64,000 nucleotides of DNA from Adiantum capillus-veneris (lineage: Eukaryota; Streptophyta; Polypodiopsida; Polypodiales; Pteridaceae): the NCBI GenBank assembly GCA_014529385.2, contig CM043971.1, positions 86,568,840 to 86,632,839 of the forward strand, read 5' to 3'. Below the pieces are notes generated by a model. The model did no database searches and was not told the origin of the DNA. It worked only from the letters and a program-made list of their open reading frames with translations. How positions within the stretch are numbered: position 1 is the first letter of the stretch; every line of letters begins with the position of its first letter. This document shows positions 47,219-59,162 of this stretch, piece by piece. A program made the position numbers and the translations under genes.

Positions 47219-47404
47219 AATCCAGTGATGAGACAGTCTCAGACGAGGAAGTGTGACACATGTGGGGGGATCATCCGACACCGTGGTGCCCACAAAAGCT
47301 GAAAGCACCAGTTGCAAATGGACGAGTACTGAAATGGTGCGCCATAGAACAAAAATGGACGAGCAAATCATAGCACGGAAGAGTGTTTTTATAACAAAAA
47401 CTAT

Positions 47405-48940
47405 GTGAGGGAAAGACCGTATGGGCCTCCAGCAGGACCATCCCAACCACCTCCTCCAAGATATCAAGTTGGACCAAATATGAATCTGGTAGCAAGAACA
47501 GACAGACCTCAACCTGTGTTGGGTCAACAACCTCCATTACCACATGAGAATAGGGCCATGATTAGATATGCTCAACGTTGTGAAGCATCACCAGGAAAAA
47601 ATAGTACACTTCAAGTTTCTTATTATGAGGAACCGAATGAGCCTTACGCAACAGAACCTGAATCACAAATGTACGTAGAAGAAGCATATCAACTGTGGGG
47701 AAATAACGAGGGTATGGCACCACCAACGCATGTAGCACAACTTTTGAGAGATCAATATTTGGTAGACGAAAGAACGTTAATGTTCATTGCGAACCAGAAT
47801 TACAAACAAAGAGGATATCCTAATAGAGCAGGACAACCTATGGGACCACCTCCTCAAAATCAACCACCAATTGGACAGCGCTTTAGCTGTGGAAGTACGG
47901 ATCATTGGGAGCATAACTGCCCTTTCAAAGGAGAAAGAGTGAAAATTTTTGGGTTTTGTGATGGATGTGGTGTGAATCACATATTTCTAGATTGCCCAAA
48001 AAATCCAAACAGCAAGGGAAAAGCGACTATGAATATTGTGGGGGTAATACCAAGTGCAAGCAGTGGATCAGAAACCGATCCCATGATTCAGATCAATGCG
48101 ATAACAAGAGCCCAAGCCAAGGACTTAAGGAAAAACGAGTCTGTGGAGAAACACGAGAGTTTATCCGTGAGAACCCAGTGAAAATCCTGGAAGGCAAAAC
48201 GAGATAGGATGAAAACAAGAAGATTGAACAGCCAAATTTCCATGCAAAACGAATTGCAGGAAACAAAGGAGCAACTCAAACAAGAGAGAGAGAGTAGAAC
48301 TGCTGAGGATAACAAAAAGCCGAGCAAAGCGTCCTCAGGGGGATCAGTCTTGGTTGACAAAGTGCTAGAGCCGTTAGATGCTCTATTACAAGAGTACGAA
48401 GCAAGGCTAAAAACAAACCAAACTTTGGAGCAAAGATGGTTAACTTATCCTCAACCAGAAGTGGAAACGAAGCATTTGGAAATGTGTAAACACCTCATTG
48501 AAACAGCCCAGGCGTTGATGGAACCTAAGATGGTTAGAACCCCCGAACAAGAAGTGTTGATTCACAAAGAGCGAGAAAAACTAAAAATCGATGAACCAAA
48601 ACAAGTAAACTAACCCAGGCCTGAAACGATATTGTCACTACATCATCGAGTGGTGCCAAACACAACTGATGTCGCTAAGTCAATGACGATAATGCCAATT
48701 CGAGAAGTTGAAGAACAATGGCCCCAACACTTATGGGAAACCATTAGAAACATAAAGAACGGAAGCGCGACGTTACAGCCTGCTCCAATTCTTGAGATTA
48801 ACCTGGATAAGGAATTTTACCCAGCCGATATACAATCGCTGTATGGGGATACCGGAACGGAGGTTTTGGTGGAAAGAAAAGCCCAATCCTGGATGACGAG
48901 AACTATTCCATATATGGTTGACTCAAAAAGTCTTCAATAG
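47405..48940 (+). pseudogene. Gypsy gag C-terminus with zinc knuckles and linker
   Basis: In the same frame as the downstream protease-RT, interrupted by stops at 48,179, 48,611 and 48,938. Two knuckles: a damaged one (S-C-G-S-T-D-H-W-E-H-N-C, first Cys lost) and an intact one (C-D-G-C-G-V-N-H-I-F-L-D-C, CX2CX4HX4C form). Then I-N-A-I-T-R-A-Q-A-K, a motif common before the protease in Athila/Tat-type elements, and a Glu/Lys-rich linker. Confidence 0.7.
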
Positions 48941-51900
48941 ATGATTTCGACACGTATAACATGCACAATCACGTTGTCCAAACTCTTGAGAGTCACACCA
49001 CACTTATGGGAAGACATGGGGAAACATTTAAAGCACAAAGGAGTAAAGATTCCTCTTCCAACAAACCCTACAGGAGAAGAAAACAAACGAGAAAGTCAAC
49101 CCAAAGCCCAACCAGTGCCCATAAACAAGGTCGGAGATTACTTTGAAGGTGAGGAGGGGAATACAACCCTACCTGTTGAATATCAGGATATAAAAACGAT
49201 AGCCATCCTAGACAGTGGAGCAGGAGTGGCGATTGCTACCAAGAAAATCTGCGAGAAGTGGGGCCGTCCAGCTCTCAGAAAAAGGAGAATGAAACTGCAA
49301 CTCACAGATGAGTATATAGAGAGACCATTGGGAATCCTGGACCAAATAGTTGTAACTTCATGTGGAATTAACTATGAGGACACCTTTGTTGTGGTGGATT
49401 TTGGAAAAACAAACAACTTGGACATTATTTTGGGACGACCTTTTATGCGTGAACTCAAAATGATACAAGATTTGGGGTATGACCAAATCTACCTAGGGCA
49501 CGAAGAGCTAATAATGAAGATCAGCATGAAGGATCACAGCTATAGAGACGTTGCAAAAACACCAGTGCAAGAATTTAATTCAACCACTATAAATGAAAAA
49601 GAAATACCTGCATGGATGCAAACGAAAGCGCATGTTTCGATGTGTGGAGCATCTGATTGTGGAGAAATAATCAAGGAGGAATGCGTTTTGGAAAGATCCG
49701 TAGAAGATGAAGCTTATTTCCCAGAACCTTTCCTGGAACATTTATTTGAGCCATTCGGGTGGACTCAAATATTGTCGACCTTGGACATATGTGTTAACGA
49801 ATGTACACCTACGAAATTTTGTGACGAAGAAGGATACGACCTAGTAACGTTGCAAATGTCTAGCGTCATCCTTGAGTTAGGATCGGAGAGCGAGGAACAA
49901 GAAGAACCTCCACGTGAGACCGAGTGTAAAAGAATAATTGATGAGATATCTGTAGTGAACGATAGGAATCGAACAGAGGAGGAATTCATGGATTCACTAT
50001 GCTGTGACCCTCCATCACTGGACGATGAAATCCAACTGATAAAGGCTGATGATGAAAGATCAAGCGCATCAGAGATGAATAGGGAATATAGGTCAAGACA
50101 GGACAAGTTTTACGAGTTTCATAACCAAAAACCTAGTCGACAGGAGCGGTATAAATCTAAGAGAACTAGAAAATCAAGGGCGAATAAGCATAATCCGATG
50201 CCTCTTGTCAATGACAGAACGAGATATCTAAATCTTGTCAAAGCTGAGGATTGTGTCAAAGACAAGGTCACTGGCCGGTTTATCAAAACTAAACCGTGGA
50301 AAAACAACAAGAAGAACAGACACGAGAAGCAAACGACTAAGTCACAGAAAGGGGGGAAAACAAAGTCTGGAATGATGAAAACAGAGAGGAAAACAGAGTA
50401 CAATAAGCTCAAGCGAACCCTTAGAGACATATGGACGACTGAATTTGAAACAAATGAGGACACAAATTCTGACAAGATGGATGCACCGTCCCATTATAAG
50501 AAATATACCATACAAGATAGGAAAATCATAGTGCAACAACCAATGAGAGAATTGAAGGAATCGGGTACATCGTACAACGGTCCTGAAAAAGCCAAACGAA
50601 TAGATCTAGCGGGGCCAAGAGAAGATCCAAAACCTGCATATATTGCCACGGATCTTACTAAAGAAGAGGAAAAGCTTTTGGTAGCTACTCTTAAACAATA
50701 TAGAGATGTGTTTGCATGGTCATACAAAGATCTTAAGGGGGTGGATCCAAGAATCTGTCAACACACAATACCCCTTAAGAACGACGCCAAACCCAGCAGA
50801 CAACGTCCCTATACTTACAATGAAACGTTTGCGAAAAAGATCAAGGAGGAGATAGATAAACTTAAGGAGGCAGAGTTTATTTACGAAATTGAGCACACTA
50901 ATTGTTTTTCACCGATTGTGGTGGTCCTGAAGAAAAACGAAAAGTTAAGAGTGTGAGTCAATCTCAAGAAAGTAAATGCGTCTACAATTCGCGACAACTA
51001 TTCCCTACCCATTAACTAATCATGTAATAGAAAGGGTGGCATGCAAAGAGGCTTATAGCTTCTTAGATGGCTTTTCAGGTTACAACCAACTCGCAATAAA
51101 GCCAGAGGATCAGCACAAAACGGCTTTCGAAACTGAATGGGATATTTTTGCATTCCGGGTAATGACTTTTGGCTTAACAAATGCACCAGCCACATTTCAA
51201 AGGCTGATGGGTCATGCTTTTAAAGAATATATAAGACAGTTCTTGGAAATTTACATGGATGACCTGTGTGTTCATTCTCTTGTAAGATTGGAGCACATAG
51301 AGCACTTGACCAAGGTGTTCAAAAAATGCAGACTGTATCGGATTTGCCTGAATCCAGAGAAATGTGTCTTCATGGTAAGATAGGGCAAAATATTGGGACA
51401 TATAGTTTCCAAAAATGGTATTTCGACAGACATGGAGAAGATCAGCGTCATTGTTGATCTACCACGACCATTAAAGGTGAAAGAGGTACAGGCATTTATG
51501 GGCCATTGTGGATATTATCGCAAATTTATCTGCTCATACACTATAATTGCAAAACCACTTTATGTGCGCTTATAACTAAATTTGAGTGGACAGAGGAATG
51601 CGAGGAAGCTTTTCAAACTTTGAAGCAGAGGTGAATTTCCGCTCCAATTTTGAAGGCTCCGGATTGGGAAAGGATATTTCACATCCACGTAGATGCATCA
51701 GCATATGCAATAGGATGCATACTTGCACAACCTGGAGAGAACAACATGGAAATTCCAATAAGTTACTCCAGTAGACAACTGAACAATGCAGAAAACAATT
51801 ACACGACAACGGAGAGGGAGGGATTGGGTATGGTCTATACAATAAAAACGTTTAGACACTACTTACTTTCCAATAAATTTGTATTCTTCGTTGATCACCA

Positions 51901-53150
51901 AGCACTGTTGTACTTAGTAAACAAACCTTGCAGTACGGGGAGAATTGTTCGATGGTTCATCATACTGCTTGAGTTTGACTTCATGGTAGTAGTCAAAAAA
52001 GGAACTACACACCAAAGAGCGGATCATTTATCTAGAATGATGCATGGAGAAAACCCTGTAGGAGTTGATGATGATTTTCCATATGCATATCTTTTCAACA
52101 TAGGAATGGTTCCAAGATGGAGCGAGGATGTAATTCCTTTGCTGACTATCGGGTCATTGAATGTGACAAGACAACCATCTACCATTGCAGCATCTAGATC
52201 ATTGGTAATGTTAGCGAGTAGGCTATACAAACAAGGATTGGATCAAATCCTTAGGCTTTGTGTTGAATCCAGTGAACGGGAATTGTACCTAAACCAAGCT
52301 CACGTACAAACAACAGGGATTCACAATGGTTATGCACAAATTTATCAGAGATTGATGAGAATGGGTGTGTATTGGCCGAAATTGCGACATAGTGTTCATA
52401 TGCATGTCAAATCTTGCGCTAAATGCACGCTTCAAAATCAATTGAGCTAGTGAGCGATAGAGGAACTCACTTCATCAATGAAGTGATCAAATTCCTATTG
52501 GATGAATTCATGGTAATTCACAGGAAATCCGCTCCCTACCACCCACAAGAGAACGGCCAAGCCGAAAGTACGAATAAGATTTTGGTGACAATTCTCACCA
52601 AAATTGTTGGCGAATCGAGAGCTGACTGGGATCAAAAGTTGCATTCAGCTTTATGGGCATATAGAGTAGCTTACAAAACATCGATCGGAACGACTTCGTT
52701 CAACATGGTTTATGGAATTCAAGCGATTTTGCCACTTGAATTCCTTATCCCCACGCTTCGAGTCGCTAAAAAATTAGAATGGACGGGCCATGAATTATCC
52801 AATCAGGTAGATGTCTTGGAAAAACTGGATGAAACTAGATTCAGAGCCGTTGCATCAATCTACGCGCAAAAACAAAACATGAAATCATTCTTTGATCAAC
52901 ATGTTATCAGCAAGGAATTTGCTACTGGGGATTATGTCTTAATGTATACCCTGAAACAACATTGCTGGAAACTCAAAAAGCGAAGAAATGGACCCTATGT
53001 GATTCATGACATATCATCTAGCGGTGCCATTAAACTTGCAACATTAGAGGGAGAGGAAATGACTAACTGGATTAGTGGTTGCAGACTAAAGAAATACAAC
53101 ATACCACTCACCACAGAGATGCTTGCCAAAATACACGCTGCAGAGGGGGA
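48941..53150 (+). pseudogene. Athila/Tat-like gypsy pol: protease, RT, RNase H, integrase
   Basis: Protease I-L-D-S-G-A-G-V-A-I (about 49,207) and I-I-L-G-R-P-F-M (about 49,428), then a long Glu/Lys-rich linker. RT starts near 50,640, reaches R-V-stop-V-N at 50,954 (a TGA where Cys is expected), shifts frame near 51,010, and has Y-M-D-D (51,249-51,260). RNase H H-V-D-A-S-A-Y-A-I-G is near 51,683. The integrase zinc finger ends C-A-K-C at about 52,423. The text then jumps to V-S-D-R-G-T-H-F (52,450) and E-N-G-Q-A-E-S: the first catalytic Asp and roughly 90 residues are deleted. The C-terminal domain ends near 53,150. Many stops and shifts make it inactive. Confidence 0.85.
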
Positions 53151-53356
53151 ATGGGGAGCACGCCCAGCACGCCAACACGGAATGCCTCCCATAGCCCAGG
53201 GCACACACTGCACCCCAATCCACTTTGCGAGCACCTTCGACTCGCTCTTTTCACCAAACCATGCACGCACACATGCTCGCACACACGCACACGAACTCAC
53301 ACAATCCGCAAACCTTAATGCACTAGCTTTGCGATCTCCCACATGCTCAAAACACA

Positions 53357-53417
<61 letters not shown>

Positions 53418-53631
53418 CACTCCGTTGGGACGGCACACACCTGCCGATACGTCCGCACGCACACACACGAGAGCAGAAGAGAAGGGAGGAAGGGGGGTGA
53501 GACGATGCACAAAATTCACTGCAGTGGGGGCCTTCTTTCATTCATTGGCACCAAACACTATACAACCATCATTGCTGCAACCAGGGCACACTAAAGATCA
53601 AAGGGGCGAGCCCCGCTCAAGCCCGGCCTGA
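53151..53631 (+). other. Sequence after the integrase, with a long (CT)n tract
   Basis: The integrase frame stays open to 53,631 but leaves recognisable integrase sequence at about 53,150. This part is His/Thr/Ala- and Leu-Ser-rich translation of CACACA and (CT)n repeats and is unlikely to be protein. No 3' LTR matching the 5' LTR end at 43,903 is seen here. Confidence 0.5.
53360..53413 (+). repeat. (CT)n microsatellite, 54 bp
   Basis: About 27 uninterrupted TC repeats, flanked by CA-rich tracts. Confidence 0.95.
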
Positions 53632-54767
53632 AGGTTTCCATGGACACTGCTCTTCATGAGCCCTCCATGGCTCCCAACGAACAAGCAGCTCAAAATCTCT
53701 AAAAAGAACCTTCGAGGAAGTTCTCTTCTCCCTCCCTCCTTCTCCCCAAGCCCAAGGAAAAAAAACCCCCTTTTTTCGAAGAACGCTGCCTTCTTCTTTT
53801 TTTTTTTCTCACCTCCTAGCTTCCCACCAACAAAAGGAAAAAAAACTTACCTTTTTGAGCCACAGCCTAGGATTTTTTTTTGAATCCTTTTCTTTTTTCT
53901 TTTGAGAAAACTCCACCAAAGCTAAGGGGTCACCCTTTTCCCTTTGAATTTATAGCCAAAGACTTTAATCACCCATCTCTCATGTGGTCGGTGCTCCATG
54001 TGCCCGGGCTCGCCCAATAAGTTTTCCGGCTATGCTGCATGGGAGATCCATATGTCGGCTCCACATCATGATGCCTCGACAGTCTCAAATGGCGTGTTCC
54101 AAACATCAGAAAAAGCATCCGATCATCTGCGTTCCCTACGAAGTGCCGACCTCGGCTGAGCATACCTCCATGCTCCGGACTCCGACTTAGGTGCCGTCGA
54201 CTCCGACTAGCATCACATGGTGCATACTATCCACCAGACACCTGGCGAGCTCAAGAAAACACCAAATTACACATTTCCCAACGCGGCCCTGCCGCCTCGA
54301 AACTGACCCCCGTCAAAACTTCGATGGCCCATAACTTGCTATCCGTAGCTCCGATCGCCAATCCGAAAAGACCGGCATGCATCACAACTCGAGCACTTCG
54401 AGTATATCAACTCGCATTAGCTTTGACCAATTACATTCACCCGGCCAATCCGGCGAGGATCTGCAACACATCCCATTTCAAACTTCCATATCTTTCACAT
54501 ACGGGCTCTGTTTGACGAGCCGTCTCGACCTGCTCGAAAAGCACACCGAGCACCACATTTTGGCACACTAAACCACCACTTCGGGTATATAGGGCCATCT
54601 CCCTGTTTGGACATCTACAACATACCATCGGCCTAAAAAGCCGCATCAAGCATACATCTCAACTTCCACCTAGCTGCAGCCGCACTTCACAGATGCATTA
54701 TCACCTGAGCTTGCACGTGCTCGATCACATAGCCCCGCTTGTGCCCATTTCTATCGTCGACAGCATT
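53632..54767 (+). repeat. LTR-like GC-richer block preceding a protease-like ORF
   Basis: Base composition is more GC- and CpG-rich than the surroundings. Phrases such as GGCCCATAACTTGCTATCCG and CATATCTTTCACATACGGGC are of a kind I associate with plant gypsy LTRs. TATA-like elements are GAATTTATAGCC (near 53,946) and GGTATATAGGG (near 54,584). The block ends GTCGACAGCA, followed by TTTGGCTGCACC, which could be a decayed Asp-type PBS. I take it as a tentative 5' LTR for the ORF at 54,768; no second copy is visible. Confidence 0.35.
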
Positions 54768-55881
54768 TGGCTGCACCAATGCTGCGAAGGAGCGCAAGAA
54801 CAAAGCAAAGGAAACAAAAGCTCAAGCGCAGGAGGAGGCTAAAATCAAGATTTTAAAACGAAAACAAACCTTACAACAACAAAGACTTCCTCAACCAGCA
54901 GACATGGATCAAATTCCTTTGTCTATACTTCAAAATGATGAGCAATGGGAAATAGGAATCGATGTTCGTATCAATGTCAGACTCCCGCATGGCAGATATC
55001 AACGAGCATTGATTGACACAAGAGCAAGAGTCAATGCGGTCCACTTCTCCACTTACAGGATGCTCACAGATGAACCCCTCATACAATCCACACGTGATCT
55101 ACGAGCAACAACAAACGGTGCAACAATGCCAACATTGGGGATAGTAAACTTACCAATCAATCTTGATGGAAATAGTTGTCCTCATCAATTTTTCGTAATG
55201 AAAGACGGAGAAATCAGAGAATCCATATTCTTGGGAGTTCCATGGATGAGAATGTACAATGCAGTCACTGAATGGTCAGAACATGCGTTAAGGTACACAC
55301 ACGACTCTAACGTGTACATGACTTCATTTGCCAAAACAGATCACTCGTGGACAAGCATCCCCATCGACAAAAAGCAACCGGAGAATCATCCAAAAACAAC
55401 ACAAAAGGTTATTCCGAAAGTATGGATAAAGAAAAGTTTGCTGACCAACAAACCGAGCAAGATATGGCTACCCAAGGACAAACTCCAGACGGCAGCAACA
55501 TCATCTCAAAGACCTTCAGAAGCTATTCCAAAGTGGAAATGGCAACCAAAACTGGAGAAAACTACAGATTCGGCGACAGAGCTCGAAAGCAAACCCAAAA
55601 CTCAAAACAAGAAGCCTAAACCTCCAAAATGGCACTGCAAACTTGTGAAAACTAGAGCAAAATCGTACAGATGGGTTCCAAAAATAGTTGTCAGCACAAC
55701 ACCCACAATCAAGGAAAGAGCAATTCCTCTTCAAGCTCTTCTGTTCCATAAACACCTACCCTCACCATCAAATGCCACTAAAAACTACATTCAGTTCCCA
55801 CATCTTGCACAGCATATTGTTACCCAACGCTGTCGAGAAATTTGCGGTCTTGCCAAGAAAGCACCAGGCTTATGGCTGTGA
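54768..55881 (+). CDS. ORF with retropepsin-like domain and Trp/Lys-rich repeats
   Basis: About 370 codons, open; a further start upstream at 54,739 lies in the presumed LTR. A Lys/Gln-rich helical start is followed by a retropepsin-like part: A-L-I-D-T-R-A-R-V-N-A-V (about 55,006-55,040; Arg where Gly is required after Asp-Thr) and I-F-L-G-V-P-W-M-R-M-Y (about 55,228). The missing Gly suggests it is not an active protease. The C-terminal half is strongly basic with recurring Trp/Lys units (P-K-V-W-I-K-K, S-K-I-W-L-P-K, P-K-W-K-W-Q-P-K, P-K-W-H-C-K, Y-R-W-V-P-K). The stop is created by or adjacent to the LTR inserted at 55,877, so the true C-terminus may be lost. Confidence 0.55.
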
Positions 55882-57845
55882 GAGTTTGTGAGAGAACTCA
55901 ACAAAAAATATATGAAGGAGTTAAAACATAGATGCCATGAAGAATAGGGTTTGAAAAGAAGTGCAATCAAAGAAGACACACTCTTTCTCTCTTGCACTCA
56001 CACACACAAAGAAAGAACACAAAAGAGAGTGTCAAAACAACACAAAGATGAAAACATCAAGGCTATGGTCATATCGTATCATGGGTAGTATGAAAGGGTT
56101 AATAGATGAGTTAATGGCATTCAATCTTGGCTGACCAAATAGGCTACGAATTGTTCTTTGGAATTGTAGTTTTGTGCTTACCATAATATATATATTTTGT
56201 CTAGTGATTGGGATTAATTGTGTGTACAAATCCTCTTGGTTCATAGCAAGATAACTACGCTTACATCAAAAGAAAAATTATAGTCTATGAGAGGTAGTAT
56301 GATGTGATCCGGTGATAGAAGTATTTCATTGAGCCTTTCAGGGCCGAAGAGAAACACTATACGTTGTTGAAAGTGTATTTTACGGCTAATCCATACGTTA
56401 ATTCTAATAGATCGTACAGAGTGAAAGCGATAGAAATGATCATCATGTGGGTTATTCATTTAGGATAGTATGTGAGAAATGTAGATATGAGAGAAGTGAA
56501 GAGATGAGAAGTTTCGCTCCCAAGCCCTATTCTTGCCCATAAGCAATAAGGATACTGCGGGGAGAGATGTACCTGAAGCAAGGAGAACCTAAAATTTATA
56601 GAGAGGATGAATTTCTAAGAGTGAGAGAGATAGGTTTGGTTAAGGAGATGAGATTAGATACATATGTATATATTTTGGATTAGAGATGAAAATTAAAACA
56701 ACAAGAAATCAAGAAAACATCAATGTAGAACACATCTTACTTGACAAACCCTTCGGCACCATTATTGATGGAGAGAGAAGAAGAGTGGATACTTCCACTT
56801 TGATTGATACATCAAGTGCAAGACCTTCTTTGATTAGAGTTGATCTTCCAAGGTTAGCTTATTGCCGAATGACTAGTCTTCTTCTAGGAGAAAGTGTATG
56901 CTTAGGCTTATGTTAATGGCTAAGTACAATTAGGCATTACTACTCACTCCCTCAAGAATTCCTCTCATCAATGGCTTGAATGTTTGAGTGAGTTTTCAAG
57001 GAAGAAAAGGTCCCCTTTTATAGGTGAAGGGAACCCCCAAGGGTTTACACAAGAAGAGAGGAGCCAGTGTGAACAGGAATTGGAAAAGTTGGAAATGAGC
57101 TATCCCTGCATGATGTGGGCAGACTGGGGTCCAGTATTTTGATCATATCTCCTCAACCCTGGCTCCAAATAAAAAATAAAAATATGGGCAAAAACTTTAG
57201 CTCATTAGCTACAATTTTTATTTAAAAGCATTTTCCAATTCGGATTGGAACCTTGTGTAAAAAATTCATCAAAATAGGGTCCATTTCTGGCAGCAAAAGT
57301 CTTCCTGTGGTCCCCTTAGCCTAGACTTTCATTTGATTCCAAAGGACACCTCATTCCATATGAAATCATGACATTTCTCTTTGACAAAGTTTTGTAATCA
57401 TGCTTGCAATAATGCATTAAAATAAGTGTATCTTTGAAATCATGCCACCTAGTGTCCCACTAGGATTTGATTCCCTCCTAGTAGCTATTTAAAAAGAAAT
57501 ATAAGAAAAATATGAAAAATACATAGAATATATATATATTGGAGTTTACCCTAGATATAGGATCTAAATAGGGTGTGAGATGATAATGAGATAGTAGAAA
57601 TAAAGAATCAATGCTTTTTGCCCCAAGTTAAAGAGGCGGAGCTATTGATGCTTTTCCCATAGTATTTTCTGATGGTAAAGTAAGAATAGGTGACCCTTGA
57701 GAAAAATAATAGAATGAGATAGAAGGCTTATTATTATACTTAAATATGTATATGTACATTATAGGAAAGATAATTATGTATCTAAAAAATTACAAGATAG
57801 ATCTTGTAGCATGCATTCCCACTATGTACGTGTCACAGCACGACA
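55877..57845 (-). repeat. 3' LTR of the fungal-type gypsy element
   Basis: In sense it starts TGTCGTGCTGTGACACG at 57,845 directly after a purine tract, and likely ends ...TCTCACA at 55,877 (about 1.97 kb). A canonical TATA box CCTATAAAAGGGGA is at 57,024-57,011. Part of its U3 resembles the block at 529-3,115. Left end placed from the TG/CA rule and the break in the neighbouring ORF. Confidence 0.7.
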
Positions 57846-57990
57846 ATCACCCCCTCTAAACCTGCACATCCTCCGGTATGTGCCACATTATTTCTTTGTA
57901 AGATCAACCCTCTTGTACATCTTCCTTGCTTTTTTCTTCACCGGATGATTCTAAAGCTTCATCTTCACTTTGATCTTTACCTATGGTTTG

Positions 57991-59070
57991 CTATTCTTCC
58001 TCATCAACATCTTCTGGATCATTGTCTCCTCTTCTCTTAAACATTTTGATCCTTTTTCTTGCAATGGGAATCCTTACTTCTGTACCATCTAGTTCAGACA
58101 AGCTGTAAGTAGCATTTTCATGCACATGCTTTACAACATACGGTCCAAACCATCTTTTTGAAAACTTACGCATGACTGTGTGCTGGTTATCAAGGCTACT
58201 ATCATACACCAAAACCCAGTCACCTTTGTCAATTGCTTTGCTCCTGAGTCGATGTTGCTTATCAAAGTAGTCCTTGTTTTTCAACCTTGCATTTTTGAGT
58301 CGTTCTTTTGCAGCTTCAATGTCTCCAGGTCTTCTCTCTAGCTGCCTTATACGCAGTGCAACGAGATCTTCCCTGCTAAGCCCCTCTTGCCAAGGTAGTA
58401 CATTCCATGTGGGAATTGTATCTTCAATCGGAATCACTGGCTTTTGACCATACATTAGCTCCGCAGGCATGTATCCAGTTACTGAGCTATGTGTTGTACG
58501 ATCAGCCCATAAAGAATATGGTAACAGTTTTGGCCACTCACCAACTCTTCCTTCGCAAGCCTTGGCCAAAGCTTTGATGATAGGAGGATGCCCTCTTTCA
58601 CTCTTTCCATTGCCTTCAGGGTTGTAAGCTGTAGTAAGAGAAAGCTTGATTCCTAATCTAGAAAAGAACTCCCTTGCTTCTTCGGCATCCAGTTCACCTC
58701 TATCTGCAGTGATTTTTCCCACACAACCATAACGTCAAATCACCTCATCAAGAAGGAATTTGCACACAGCTTCTGTGGTTTTAGCTCTTAATGCTCTTCC
58801 TTCAACCTGATTAGTTAGGTCCTCTCATGCAAGAACCAAGTATCTCATTTTCCAGAGTCCTAAAGGCATTGTGACTAGATCCACAACCCATTTATAGTTC
58901 ATGGCTAGTGGATATGTAGGGTGCAATCCATCTCGATGTCGGACATTTGAATCCAATTGACAAGTTACACACGACTCTACGAACTGAGATACATATTTAT
59001 ACATACCCTTCCACCAGTATTTTCTTTCAACTTGGAGAAGGTTGCCCACACACCTCTGTGTCCATTCCAT
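57991..59070 (-). pseudogene. Integrase of the fungal-type gypsy element
   Basis: Zinc-finger part with Y-W-W-K-G-M and C-V-T-C-Q-L (about 58,960), then V-V-D-L-V-T-M-P (first Asp, about 58,885), a stop and frame change near 58,725, then I-T-A-D-R-G-E (second Asp) and N-P-E-G-N-G-K-S-E-R-G-H (Glu). These are followed by L-W-A-D-R-T-T, P-A-E-L-M-Y-G and W-N-V-L-P-W, a combination I know from fungal gypsy integrases. The C-terminal domain has G-D-W-V-L-V-Y and W-F-G-P-Y-V-V and an acidic tail. No chromodomain seen. Confidence 0.8.
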
Positions 59071-59162
59071 AAACTCTCATGAAACTCTTGCATGAGCTTT
59101 ACTTGAGTCTCTTTTTTACATATAACCCGTTGTGGTGGAGCACCCTTTTGTTTAGGATGCTT

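Noticed and set aside
53004-53631. Long overlapping ORFs on both strands around the (CT)n tract
   Set aside because: They are produced by CT/GA and CA repeats being open in several frames. Protein-like content stops at the integrase C-terminus near 53,150.
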